From Deltaproteobacteria bacterium (GTDB lineage Bacteria > Desulfobacterota > Desulfobacteria > Desulfobacterales > SURF-15): DNA of 64,000 nucleotides. The DNA lies in NCBI GenBank assembly GCA_019309565.1, contig JAFDFZ010000002.1, positions 1 to 64,000 of the forward strand. The letters are read 5' to 3'. The translations under genes and the position numbers were made by a program. Below the pieces are notes generated by a model. It worked only from the letters and a program-made list of their open reading frames with translations, was not told the origin of the DNA and ran no database searches. The first letter of the stretch is position 1. Every line of letters starts with the position of its first letter. Below are positions 54,525 to 64,000 of this stretch, one piece after another.

Positions 54525-56108
54525 CTATTGGTACATGGGTTCTACTATAAGAGGTCTTTTTAACATCTTTTCATAAAGATAGATGTATTGTTTTGCGGTA
54601 GCCGTGTGGTTAAACCTCTGTATGCTTTCTGTCATGATGCGTTCAACATGCACGCTTCTAACTTCCCGGGGAAGCGAATGGAACTTCATGGCCTGATCCA
54701 TTGCCCAGAGAAGGCCATTTGAGTCGAAAACTTCAAACAGAAACCCATTGCCACGGTTATGTTCGAGGTCCATATGGGTGACGGTATCGTGGATGCCGCC
54801 GGTATCGTGGGCTACCGGAAGGGACCCGTATATTGGGCCGATCATTTGGGGAAGACCGCAGGGTTCGAAACGCGACGGCATGAGTATAAAATCCGAAGCT
54901 GCATAAGCCTGCCGTGCCAGGCGCTCGTCGAAGTTACAGATGGCCACCCGGTTTTCTATATGGTGAAAGGCGACGATATCTCTAAAATGCCTTCGAAACT
55001 CACCGCTTGCAACGAAAACAATCTGAAGATGCCGATTCCAGTAACGGGAAACTACCGTGTACAGAATCTCTGCCAGCAACTGGCAACCCTTCTGAATCCG
55101 GTCCAGACGGGAGGGCCAAAAAAATACGGGCGCCTGTTCATCTTCAATAAGACCCAGGTTTTTTTGAAGCAAGATCTTGTTTGCCTGTTTCCCTCTTACA
55201 TGAGTCTTCGGATCATATGTTTTGATAAGCGCCCTGTCGGTGGCTGGGTTAAAGGAAGGATCAGGGGCGTTTAAGATGCCGAACGCGCAATGAGCGTTCC
55301 ATTTGTTTATCAATTCTCTTCGAATGTGCGGTTCTATGAATTCATGCCTGCCCTCTACAATTTCTTTTAGAAATGCGGGGCTTACGGTGTTGACAAAATG
55401 AGCGGCAAAAATTCCGCTTGCCAGGAAGTCCACGGGATTGCTCTCTCGCGCTTCTTCATAATCCCATGCCATGTGTTCATAGTACAGGTGATGCCAGAAA
55501 TAGGCCGCATCGATACCCCGATCTTCAATCTGGGCAAGCGTAACTTTCATCGTGTGAATGTTGTGAACCGTAAAAAGCGCTGGAATACCCATACGCCTCG
55601 CAACGGCGGGCAGCAGCCCTGTCATCCAGTCGTTGCAATGTATCAAGTCGGGACGAACCCGCGGAATAATGTTATTGATGACCTCACGCTGAAAGGAAAG
55701 AGAGATTTTCACGTTTTCCCACCCAACTCCGCTATAGACCTGAGGAAGATAAAAAAACGCCCTGTCTTCCGCCAGATGTACTCGGTCTTCCGGCATCTTG
55801 CTTTGAATGGTTTCAAGCTCTTTACCTAAAACAGAGGCAATATGCACATTGAACAATCTGCGATAATCGGGCATTGCCACGTGTACATCCGCCCCCTGCT
55901 CAAAAAGGGCATTGATAAGCGCAGCTGACACGTCCGCCAGCCCTCCGGCCTTGGCTGTAAAATAGTTGGCCATATTCCCCATTCCCTCTGGAAGATAGGT
56001 GACCTCGGGAGTGACGATGAGAATTCTTGGATTCTTTGATTGCCGCGTTACTTTCAATATAACTGCCCCCTTTAAGCCGCCGGCATTTTCCCTCAGGGAA
56101 TCGCCCAT
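54525..56108 (-). CDS. glgA: Glycogen (starch) synthase, GT5
   Basis: A 527-residue GT-B enzyme that extends alpha-1,4-glucan from ADP- or UDP-glucose. It shows TAKAGGLADVSAAL (the KxGGL donor motif), CNDWMTGLLPAVARRMGIPA, and the C-terminal ILMPSRFEPCGLPQMIGPIYGSLPVA, the E-x7-E type region. The N-terminal extension (about 25 residues) before RILIVTPEV is not conserved. Its ATG overlaps the glgP 3' end by 16 bases, so phosphorylase, synthase and branching enzyme are translationally linked. Confidence 0.92.
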   Translation of the reverse strand: MGDSLRENAGGLKGAVILKVTRQSKNPRILIVTPEVTYLPEGMGNMANYFTAKAGGLADVSAALINALFEQGADVHVAMPDYRRLFNVHIASVLGKELETIQSKMPEDRVHLAEDRAFFYLPQVYSGVGWENVKISLSFQREVINNIIPRVRPDLIHCNDWMTGLLPAVARRMGIPALFTVHNIHTMKVTLAQIEDRGIDAAYFWHHLYYEHMAWDYEEARESNPVDFLASGIFAAHFVNTVSPAFLKEIVEGRHEFIEPHIRRELINKWNAHCAFGILNAPDPSFNPATDRALIKTYDPKTHVRGKQANKILLQKNLGLIEDEQAPVFFWPSRLDRIQKGCQLLAEILYTVVSRYWNRHLQIVFVASGEFRRHFRDIVAFHHIENRVAICNFDERLARQAYAASDFILMPSRFEPCGLPQMIGPIYGSLPVAHDTGGIHDTVTHMDLEHNRGNGFLFEVFDSNGLLWAMDQAMKFHSLPREVRSVHVERIMTESIQRFNHTATAKQYIYLYEKMLKRPLIVEPMYQ

Positions 56109-58651
56109 GTAACCAAACCAGGCGTAAATTTAACCCAGTCATCTCCCTGGGGCGTAACCCGGCATGTAAAACCGTATCGGCCCGTTCTGTTCAGGGTCAA
56201 ATCGCAGCCGTATACATAGTTCCCATTGCCCCGATCTTCTTTTACGGTCATTTTTTCGGTATTGCTGGTTTGCAGAGTTTCCACGGTCTTCAACGGGCCG
56301 TAGTAGATATCCACCGAAACCTCATGAGGCATTAATTGCCCGAGGTGAACTTCAGCCGTTACATGAACCGTGGCACCGGTATGAAGCGGGTCCTTTGAAT
56401 TCATAACAGGGGATTTTATTTGAATATTATCCCAGTGAGCTTTAAGCCTATCCAGCTGCCTGCTGAGCCGCTTTGCCTCGGCAGCTTCGTTTTCAACAAG
56501 ACCGCGCATACGGCTTGCAGCGGGCAGATAAAACCTTTTGCCGTAATTTTCAACCATCTTGTGGCTGCTGAATCGCAACATCGCCATCTTCATAGCGGCC
56601 TTCATCATCTTAATCCATTGGAGGGGCAAATCACCGTTTTTTCTTTCGTAGAAAAGAGGGATAACGTCGTTTTCCAGGATATTGTATAATGCCTGACTTT
56701 CTACAGCGTCTTGGTATTTGTGGTCTGAATACTCCTCACCATTGCCGATACACCATCCGGTACTTTCCGAATATCCTTCAGCCCACCATCCATCAAGTGT
56801 GCTGATATTGAGCACCCCGTTTAAGGCGGCCTTCATTCCCGATGTTCCGCACGCTTCGTAGGGTCGCCTGGGGGTATTAAGCCATACATCGGCACCCTGA
56901 ATCAGGTGCCGTGCAATGTGAGGGTCGTAATTTTCCAAAAAAATGAATCGATGGCGGACACCTTTTTTCTGTGAAAACAGGATCAACTGCCGGATCAAAT
57001 CCTTCCCTTCCCGGTCTTTGGGATGTGCCTTTCCCGAGAAGATAAACTGTACCGGGTGAGTTTTCGATGTAATGATAGCTTCCAGCCGTTCCGGGTCCAT
57101 TAATAACAAATATGCCCGCTTGTAAGACGCAAATCGACGCGCAAACCCGATCGTCAAAATATCCTGGTCAAGTACCGCTTCCACTTCATCCATCACGGCC
57201 TTGGGTGCGTTTCTTCTCTGGTATTGTTGTTTCATCAACTCCCGGCAGGTTCGAATCAACCGCGATCGATTCATTTCATGAGCACGCCACAGTTCTTCAT
57301 TATATATTTCCTCTATTCTTTTTGAAATATCCTTCTTCCAAGGACTTATTGACCAATCCGGCCCGAGGTATCTTTCAAATAGCAGCGCAAATTCGTATGA
57401 GATCCATGTAGGCACATGGACACCGTTTGTCACATGGGTGATCGGAATTTCATCTTCAGATCGTTTAGGCCAGGCATGAGACCACATCCGACGAGCCACC
57501 CTTCCGTGAAGTTCGCTTACACCATTCAGGTACTGAGCGAATCGAACGCCCAGCACAAACATGGAAAACGGTGCATGGGAATCCGAGCCGCCGACTCGTC
57601 CCTAGGACAGGATTTCGTCCACCGGGATGCCGAAGGTTTTTTCAAATGGAACAAGGCACGGTTTTACAAGCTCTGCAGGGAATTCGTCATGACCGACGGC
57701 CACTGGCGTATGTGTCGTGAATACAGTAGATCGGGGTCCTATCTGAAGGGCTTCTTTCAGTGTAACCGAATGACGGGCCATGATCTGGGCCAAACGCTCA
57801 ATGCAGGCAAAGCTGCAATGGCCTTCGTTGAGATGAATGACACTGGGATAGATATCCATTGCTGCAAGCGCGCGCATGCCCCCCACACCCAGCAGCAACT
57901 CCTGAGAGAGCCGGATTTTTTGATCTTCTTCATATAGCATGGCGGTGACATCTCTGATGTGGGGCGGGTTGTCAGGGAGGTTTGCGTCAAGCAAATACAA
58001 TGGAACACATCCGATTTGAGTCTTCCAGACACATGCACGGATTTCCCCATCCGGGCCCGTCACCGAAACGCACAGGTCTTTGCCTGCAGCTTCAGCCACC
58101 CGCTCGATAGGCAGATGAAAAAAATCACATTCCGGATATGCTTCCTGTTGCATCCCGTCCTGACTTAAAAACTGAAAGAAATACCCCTGACGATAAAGCA
58201 GTCCGATTCCGATGACAGGAAGTACCATATCGGATGCGGCCTTTAGATGATCTCCGGCCAGCACTCCAAGCCCCCCGGCGAAAAGGGGCAGACTTTCATG
58301 AACGCCGAACTCCATGGAAAAATATGCCACCTCTCCCTGAATCTGTGCATATGGAAATTCAAATTCATCAGAAGGCTTGCATCGAATGGATTCGAAACGT
58401 TTCTTTACTCGCTCCAAGTGGGCTTGAAAGCTTTTGTCTTCAGCCAGCTCTTCATATCGCCTCTGGGGCACCATGGACAAAAAGGCAATGGGATTTCTTT
58501 CAGCCCGAGCCCAAAGCCTCGGGTCCATCCGGCGAAACAGCTCTATGGCATCATGCTGCCAGCTCCACCAAAGATTTCGGGAAAGTGTTTCCAAAAAAGA
58601 CAATGCTTCCGGAATTGCCGGAAGAACCTGGAATGTTTTCAGATGATTCAT
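56093..58651 (-). pseudogene. glgP: Alpha-glucan phosphorylase with one in-frame TAG
   Basis: GT35 phosphorylase of the short (about 850 aa) type, broken by a single TAG at 57604-57602 without a frame change. The N part (349 codons) has LETLSRNLWWSWQHDA, GLGVLAGDHLKAASDM and THTPVAVGHDEFP. The C part (502 codons) has ITHVTNGVHVPTW, the PLP lysine in GTSGMKAALNGVLN and DGWWAEGYSESTGW. Sequence around the stop reads DEILS, stop, GRVGG; many relatives have Leu-Gly-Arg there, so TTG to TAG is one change. MNHLKTF at 58651 is the preferred start. Nonsense mutation, read-through or sequencing error are all possible. Confidence 0.85.
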
Positions 58652-58752
58652 GCTGTTTTCACTTCCCATGTACAGATTTGATCTTTCGATCGAAAATAAA
58701 CTAACAGCCCGGATTAAATCAAGGGCAAACCGCATGGGGGTACAACAATTTA

Positions 58753-59154
58753 CTCAAGTTTCGCACCACTAATCCTTTGAAATGCCTTATATGATGGGGT
58801 CGAATAAAATTTTTGAAGGCAAAATACATTTTATCACCCTTCGATAACGGCACAATGGGAGTCAACAAAGCACCTAAACCAGAAGTAACAGGATCTTCCG
58901 CTGTTTAGTGGCCTTTTCCTTGTGCATGGACCCGATGTTTCGTAATGGCTGCCTCCTAAGAGCTTCGATGTAATTATTTTGCCTTCAAAAATTTTACCCC
59001 GTTGTTTTATAAAACCGCTCAAAGCGGTGCAGCCGTTAGATACTTATAGATAGGGCAAAATGGCAATTCTACTATGTGATTAATACAACTACGGGGTTTA
59101 TTCGACTTAACATCCATTAGCAATTTTACGGTAAAATAGGGTGCGAAACTTGAG
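58753..59154. mobile_element. Larger inverted-repeat element with nested R4
   Basis: Ends are CTCAAGTTTCGCACC (58753-58767) and its perfect inverse (59140-59154), flanked by a 6-bp direct repeat AATTTA (58747-58752 and 59155-59160). A second 28-bp perfect inverted block starts at 58799 (GTCGAATAAAATTTTTGAAG and on). Its right partner is split by element R4; removing R4 and one TTTA rejoins it exactly. Without R4 the element is about 298 bp and noncoding. The right-hand duplication includes the stop codon of the debranching-enzyme gene. Confidence 0.65.
58997..59096 (-). mobile_element. About 100-bp MITE-like element, copy R4, nested
   Basis: A 100-bp element, CCCCGTTGTTTTAT at the left and ACAACTACGGGG at the right, flanked by TTTA on both sides (58993-58996, 59097-59100). 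On the minus strand it has GTAGTTGTATTAATC and AAGTATCTAACGG like R1-R3, more diverged. It lies within the right arm of the larger element, which dates its insertion as later. Confidence 0.65.
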
Positions 59155-59157
59155 AAT

Positions 59158-62100
59158 TTATTCGGAAAGCAGTTTCCAGACCCTCAACGCTTCACTGATC
59201 GACCATGCCTGGGCATCACATCCCCGCTGGGGATGGGGAGAATCTCCATCCACAATTTCCGGGAGGTTTCCGATGCAGCCGGTTTCAAGCAGCCTGGCAC
59301 AGCTTGCAAGCCATGCAAAAGCAGTAGGCTTTGCACTTGGTCCGTAAGTTACCACCCATGCCTCGCAGAAGCTTGGAAGTACCCACGTCCAGGCGGTTCC
59401 ATTGTGATAGGCCGGTTTTCTTTGAGTGTCTTCATCGCCCACATATTTCCCTTGGTAAGGGTGGTGGGGATCATTAAGCAGTCGTGCCTTGTGTATGACA
59501 GGCAGCGGACGGCGGACCGGACGATCTGCAAGGCTGCGGATGGCACCGGGTACCAAAAGTTCTTCACATGCGGTAACGACGTTCTGACGGACAACCTGGT
59601 CCTTTATTGCACCAAGAGTTATGGCAAACAACTGGTTCGGTCTCAATGCATCGTCTTTTTCGGCAGACTTGGCCGATTGTCCGGGGGGGGCATGAAGACA
59701 ATCTGAAAGATAAGCATCTTCCTTAAGGTAGAAGTACTCCAGGATGGAGACTCGGATCTGTTCGGCCATTTTTCTCCAATTTTCACTTGTATCGATCCGC
59801 GCCAGGAAAGACACCGCTGCGTACCACAGCGCCTGAATCTCAATGGGATATCCTTGCCGCGGGGTTCCCGCTGGATGATTTGTATCCATCCAGGTGAAAT
59901 GAGCCGGGCTGAAGAGCAATGTCGTTTCAGGGTCCATTCGAATTCCGTTGGGAGTACCTGAAATCAAGGATCGACCGATAGAGACAAGGATCTCTCGAAT
60001 GGTTCTTCTACCGCATGTCTCTTTAAGACAATCTTCGGCTCCCTCCTGGTCCACAATATCCTTTATGGCAACGAAAAACCAAAGCGGTGCATCAGATGTG
60101 TCCCGGTTGCCGGCATCTTCGCCACGGATCATATTGGGCAAGGTTCCGCGGTGTTCAAATTGGCCGAACTGTTTTAGGATTTTCCGTGCATCCTCTGTGC
60201 GGCCGTCTGCAATCATCCCCCTTACTGCAATCATTGCATCTCTGCCCCAGTCCAGAAACCATGGATACCCGGCAATCACGGTTTTAAGGTTTCCCCTGTT
60301 CACAACAAAATGGCTCATTGCCAGGCTTAACATGTTTTCCGGCTTGTTGTTCCCCGTTTCTTTTGCATGAACGATTTGTTTCTTTAAACATAAAGAAACT
60401 TTTGTATCCACAGGCTCAGGCGATACCCGTGCTGTCAGCTCAGAAATCTGGCCGCCTTTTAGAGGGATTGAAAAATATCCCGGACTGAACAAATCAGAGG
60501 CAGGGTCGAACCCCCGTTCTGCATCCAGGGGGTGGTGTACCATGTAATGCCATTCAGGCTCGAAAACAAATTGCCCCTGAGATACATTTAGCTGCAGACA
60601 GTGCTTCGCTTCGGGTGCAAACACGAATCCATCGTGAAGGGGTTTTACGGATTTTGGATACTGATGTTCCGGGCCGGTATAAGCTTTTGTGTTGCCATGG
60701 AAATTGCGGCTTTCAATATCGGGACGAAGAATCAAATTGACGGTTTTATCGTCCGCCAGTCTGTCATCCATCCCTTTTGCAGGATGCCGGTAAAAGGCCA
60801 TGCCGATCGCATTTACTCCTTTAACCATCTCAAGGCCGACGGTAATAATAACATGTTCTCCCTGGCCTGTGGGGACATGAAATTGCCAAAACCCCCTGGA
60901 GTCATTTTCTGTATAAAACAGCTCGAGGCAATTCTTGTTTATTGCCTGTGAGTATCCCTGAAAGACGACCCATGCGCGACATCTGGTAAACATGATCCAT
61001 CGATCTGTCGGGACATCCGGGAGCGGGTTTGCCGCTAGCAGCGCATCGTAACGGCTGTTGAGCTCTGCCCACAAAACAGGCGTCCGAAGCATGGCACCGC
61101 AACCATTTGTGGCCAAAAAAAGCAGGGGTTGCTCAAGTATTTCCCGGCGCCTGTAGGTTTTTTTTACTCTAACGGATTCGGCATAGGGAAGGTAAAGAAC
61201 AGGACATTCTGCATGCGTGTTTCCCTGGGCCTCATATACTGAAAGCTTCAGTGCCAGGGAGCGAAAAGCCCTGGGCTGTGGCTGCGGCGGGATGAGAACG
61301 AAGTGCCTTTCATCCTGTAAGGGTAAGCTTTCCTCATGGGCTACGGTTCGATTGTCTTCAACAATGTCTGCTCGAAACGGAGCTTCAGCTAAAATGAGAA
61401 GAAAATGATCCGGCGGTATCATAACGGTCCGCCGCCTGTCCTGCGGCCATCTCCAGCAAATCACCCGGGACTCCCTGCTTACAGGATTAAGAGCCCGGCA
61501 GTACTCTAAAGGGTCCTGACGCAGCTGGCAGGCGGCGTGATTCGGATCAAACTTGGATAAATCCCTCATCCCCATGTAATATTGAAATACTTCCAATGCC
61601 TTCATGCGATAGCGCTGTTTTAAGATTCGTTCCGGAATCTTGAACTTATGTTGTCTGCTGCCGCCAAGAATATCAATATCTTCCATATTCGGTGAAAGGC
61701 ACATCACCTGGGCCGGACCTAAATTGATACGGCACATGGTGTCGAAGGCCTGAACGGTAACCGGTTTATCGGTAAGAAGATCAATGAAATCCGCACTGTC
61801 TATCCCCGATTGCCTCCTGTCCCAGAGCGCTTCGGCTGGTTGGGTATCATCAAGGTTTGCAATGACAAGAAGCCGCTTGCCAGAGGGGAGATGATGTCTT
61901 AGCAACACCACTGTGTTCAAACCGCCCTTTTGGATGAGCTTCATTTCAGTGTTGTCAAAGAAAGCCGGATGAACTTTTAGCAACCGAGTCAATCGGCCGA
62001 TTTCTTTCACCTGGTTTGGAGTCGCCCCCCAGTTCAGAGAAGGCGAGTTATGCACATCGATTTTCTCGGTTGCAAACCATTCAACCCCGTTGGCGAAACC

Positions 62101-63441
62101 AAACGCCCCATTATGGGAGCAAAGTGCACAGAGTGCTGTGCGCATTTTCGCATATGCCCGAGATCTTGAAGCAAGCCGGGGGTTGTCGTGAGTTTCAGCA
62201 AAATGTACCATGATCCCCTCGGTGCCGGAGATGTCAAAAACACCGGGCAGATAAGATTCGATCTGACGGCGATCGTAGTTTTGAAACAGCTCGGAGTATG
62301 CCCAATTAAAATTGGATATGTTAAGAATATCCCGGGTAACCGAAATCTTTCCTCCCAGCCCTTCAAGAAAAAAAAGCGTCTCCGGGTACTGCTCTCTCAC
62401 GGTGGCAACAATATATCTCCAGGTTGACACAGGGACCATATACCCTGCATCGCACCTGAACCCGTCTACACCACGTCGGCACCATGTGAGAAAGATCTCG
62501 GCCATAAATTGCCACAAAGACTTATGCGAATAGTCCAGTCTTGTTAGATCTTCCCACCGAACCCCCCAGGCTTCCGGGACTTCGATTTTTCCCTCCGGAT
62601 CTCGAAGCAGCCACTGAGGGTGGGTGTCGTGAAGCCTGGCGGCCCAGCCGGTGTGGTTGATGGCAATATCCAGAATGACCTTTGCCTGCCTGGAATGAAC
62701 GGCATCCACAAGCTCAATGAATTGTTCAAGAGGGGTTGCCCTTGGATCAAACTCGGCCAAAGCAGGATCGACGGTCTTGAAACTCAGAGAGGCAAACGGG
62801 CTTCCAAATCGCCCCATTCGACCGTAAGTGGTTGGGGTGGGATGAATCGGCAACAACTGTATAACCCTGCAACCAAGTTCTCCGATAATGAAGTCCAGTT
62901 CCTTGATCAGGTCTCGAAATTTTCCAGATGCAGGGATCACAGCATACCCGCGTTGATCCAGGTGTTTGATTAGTTCAGCTTCCTGGGCCGTTAATCTTTC
63001 ATTCCCGCTTTTGTTGGGGCCAAACTGTCGGACAAAGGCGTTGTATATGATGTTGGCACAGCAAGTATCGGCAGGTTCTACATTGATGGCGCAATTGGGA
63101 CCTTGCGGCCATATAGGGTTTGCTGCCTCTTTTTCCAGAAAAAAACATTTCGCCTCGAAATGACCGATTTGATAAAGCGGAAGCGTTACCTGAAACTGTC
63201 GATCGTCGATTCGGTTCATGGGGATATCGAACCAGTCCCGGCCCAGGGGGGTTTCGTCGCTTTCGACTTCTCGTATGATTTCGCGTCTCGTAATTTCAAC
63301 ATGACCGAGATTGGTGCGAAGCCATGCCCTTCCTTTTCTTGGAACCGAAACGCTCAGGGAAAACCTCAGGGTATCTCCGCAAAATTTCAAAAGATGGGCT
63401 CCAGGTGCAGGTTGTTGTACAATAAATGCCGGGTCGTTCAT
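59158..63441 (-). CDS. Bifunctional glycogen debranching enzyme (GH13 + GH133)
   Basis: A 1427-residue protein built like the eukaryotic debrancher. An N-terminal beta domain precedes a GH13 transferase barrel (about 165-600): IQLLPIHPTPTTYGRMG, KVILDIAINHTGW, nucleophile GVDGFRCDAGYM, VHFAETHDNPRLASR. A long linker region follows. The C-terminal amylo-1,6-glucosidase (about 1040-1427) has GYPWFLDWGRDAMIAVRGMI, NMIRGEDAGNRDTSDAPLWF and VDGDSPHPQRGCDAQAWSIS. It would move maltosyl groups and release the 1,6-linked glucose. Stop at 59158 abuts the inserted element; glgP lies downstream on the same strand. Confidence 0.9.
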   Translation of the reverse strand: MNDPAFIVQQPAPGAHLLKFCGDTLRFSLSVSVPRKGRAWLRTNLGHVEITRREIIREVESDETPLGRDWFDIPMNRIDDRQFQVTLPLYQIGHFEAKCFFLEKEAANPIWPQGPNCAINVEPADTCCANIIYNAFVRQFGPNKSGNERLTAQEAELIKHLDQRGYAVIPASGKFRDLIKELDFIIGELGCRVIQLLPIHPTPTTYGRMGRFGSPFASLSFKTVDPALAEFDPRATPLEQFIELVDAVHSRQAKVILDIAINHTGWAARLHDTHPQWLLRDPEGKIEVPEAWGVRWEDLTRLDYSHKSLWQFMAEIFLTWCRRGVDGFRCDAGYMVPVSTWRYIVATVREQYPETLFFLEGLGGKISVTRDILNISNFNWAYSELFQNYDRRQIESYLPGVFDISGTEGIMVHFAETHDNPRLASRSRAYAKMRTALCALCSHNGAFGFANGVEWFATEKIDVHNSPSLNWGATPNQVKEIGRLTRLLKVHPAFFDNTEMKLIQKGGLNTVVLLRHHLPSGKRLLVIANLDDTQPAEALWDRRQSGIDSADFIDLLTDKPVTVQAFDTMCRINLGPAQVMCLSPNMEDIDILGGSRQHKFKIPERILKQRYRMKALEVFQYYMGMRDLSKFDPNHAACQLRQDPLEYCRALNPVSRESRVICWRWPQDRRRTVMIPPDHFLLILAEAPFRADIVEDNRTVAHEESLPLQDERHFVLIPPQPQPRAFRSLALKLSVYEAQGNTHAECPVLYLPYAESVRVKKTYRRREILEQPLLFLATNGCGAMLRTPVLWAELNSRYDALLAANPLPDVPTDRWIMFTRCRAWVVFQGYSQAINKNCLELFYTENDSRGFWQFHVPTGQGEHVIITVGLEMVKGVNAIGMAFYRHPAKGMDDRLADDKTVNLILRPDIESRNFHGNTKAYTGPEHQYPKSVKPLHDGFVFAPEAKHCLQLNVSQGQFVFEPEWHYMVHHPLDAERGFDPASDLFSPGYFSIPLKGGQISELTARVSPEPVDTKVSLCLKKQIVHAKETGNNKPENMLSLAMSHFVVNRGNLKTVIAGYPWFLDWGRDAMIAVRGMIADGRTEDARKILKQFGQFEHRGTLPNMIRGEDAGNRDTSDAPLWFFVAIKDIVDQEGAEDCLKETCGRRTIREILVSIGRSLISGTPNGIRMDPETTLLFSPAHFTWMDTNHPAGTPRQGYPIEIQALWYAAVSFLARIDTSENWRKMAEQIRVSILEYFYLKEDAYLSDCLHAPPGQSAKSAEKDDALRPNQLFAITLGAIKDQVVRQNVVTACEELLVPGAIRSLADRPVRRPLPVIHKARLLNDPHHPYQGKYVGDEDTQRKPAYHNGTAWTWVLPSFCEAWVVTYGPSAKPTAFAWLASCARLLETGCIGNLPEIVDGDSPHPQRGCDAQAWSISEALRVWKLLSE

Positions 63442-63726
63442 TTTTGGGTCAATGCCTTGCTAACCGATCAAAACACACAAACCGTATAATACCGATAGTC
63501 TCCGGAGAAGTATAGGCTGGTGAGTTTAAAAAAACTTCAGTTCGTCTAGGGTTGCTTTAACTATGCTATGCTTATTGAGGCATTTCAAGCATAAGTTGAA
63601 ATTAAATGCAGGAAACTTATGGTTCAAAGATTCAGGGGGGCACGAGTTGTGCGGACGCTGATCTGTTTCACATGAATCCTCCTCCCCTGATCCCTGAAGC
63701 TTGCTAGCTTTACGCTTATACGTAGC

Positions 63727-64000
63727 TTAATTTTCCTTTGTGAGTTCAGAGAATCTCTTCATTGATCCGGGCACAAATTCCTCGATGAGTTTGCCTTTTT
63801 CGATGTAGGACTTAATGGTCGAATATGCGCTTTCATAAACCGCCATTGCATGCTGAAGTTTTGTAAAAACAGGATCCTCTGCTCCAAGAGATTCCCTTGT
63901 CTTGGCGAGTATTTTTTCTCCAGCCTTATAGTGTTTTGTCAATTCGACCAGGAGCTCTTTGCGTTTTTCATGTTTTTCACGTTCTTTTTCGATCACAGGC
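63727..64000 (-). CDS. Coiled-coil hypothetical protein, 5' end beyond window
   Basis: The frame is open to the right edge; a GTG at 63996 could start an 89-residue product but upstream codons continue. Visible residues are highly charged and helical (EKEREKHEKRKELLVELTKH, YSTIKSYIEKGKLIEEF), consistent with a short coiled coil. Not recognised. The 285-base gap to the debranching gene holds no supportable gene. Confidence 0.45.
   Translation of the reverse strand, partial: PVIEKEREKHEKRKELLVELTKHYKAGEKILAKTRESLGAEDPVFTKLQHAMAVYESAYSTIKSYIEKGKLIEEFVPGSMKRFSELTKEN

Noticed and set aside
57602-57604. Pyrrolysine or general TAG recoding to explain glgP
   Set aside because: TAG serves as an ordinary stop for several intact genes here (pyrE, hsp20, the GT4 gene, the FmdB-like gene), and no pyrrolysine genes are seen. 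A local mutation or error is simpler.
58834-59022. Minus-strand frame inside the large inverted-repeat element
   Set aside because: It crosses the boundary of the nested element R4, so it cannot be an ancestral coding sequence, and shows no transposase motif.
1-64000. CRISPR arrays, tRNA and rRNA genes
   Set aside because: No regularly spaced repeat-spacer pattern, no cloverleaf with a CCA-type acceptor and no rRNA-like block was found by eye. A covariance-model scan would settle the tRNA point.

Overview
The window looks like chromosome of an anaerobic deltaproteobacterium (Desulfobacterota, probably Desulfobacterales). This is inferred from gene content: a TRAP transporter, ADP-forming acyl-CoA synthetase subunits, a hemA/ccsA/siroheme-synthase block, long-form HisG, and a cell-division operon of Gram-negative type. 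No rRNA, tRNA or CRISPR array was seen.

Left end (1-4100): an accessory, AT-rich stretch. A compact minus-strand RiPP cluster encodes a radical SAM/SPASM enzyme, a PqqD-like peptide-binding protein and a 46-residue precursor ending in a periodic C-x2-C-x2-C-x2-C core. It is followed by decayed debris (an IS91-type transposase remnant and a PIN-toxin remnant), pyrF, and a small inverted-repeat element with a TTTA duplication. From 4085 to 8542 a degenerate two-component system (sensor with its core deleted, regulator frameshifted) precedes an intact DctP-Q-M TRAP transporter.

Middle (8670-33115): PBP1A; hisI-hisG-aminotransferase; engB and era-ATP-grasp; HNH, FmdB-like, bactofilin and methyltransferase-like genes; a five-gene BMP-type nucleoside ABC transporter with an embedded phosphoribosyltransferase and a clear sigma70 promoter; fabD; a tetrapyrrole/cytochrome block (hemA, ccsA-like, siroheme synthase); MBL and DHH hydrolases; a TonB-receptor remnant; and a zinc-ribbon TPR protein. 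From 33264 to 40790 one minus-strand operon joins an AMIN-TolC fusion, ftsE, ftsX, a catalytically degenerate EnvC, a CtpA-type protease and a YibQ-like deacetylase. It reads as an envelope-division module.

Right part (40970-64000): pyrE, queD, dnaJ, an SH3 protein, DUF1178, ACD-type acyl-CoA synthetase alpha and beta, hsp20, a Lon-related protease and an FAD oxidoreductase. A glycogen/alpha-glucan cluster follows: GT4, glgB, glgA, a phosphorylase broken by one in-frame TAG, and a 1427-residue bifunctional debranching enzyme.

The noncoding DNA is unusually structured. A family of about 100-bp inverted-repeat elements occurs four times (16483, 18774, 44642, 58997). One copy sits inside the arm of a larger inverted-repeat element, and removing it with one TTTA copy restores that arm exactly. 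A second dispersed repeat occurs at about 30750 and, inverted, between ftsE and ftsX. The most promising undescribed system is the RiPP cluster at 155-1603.
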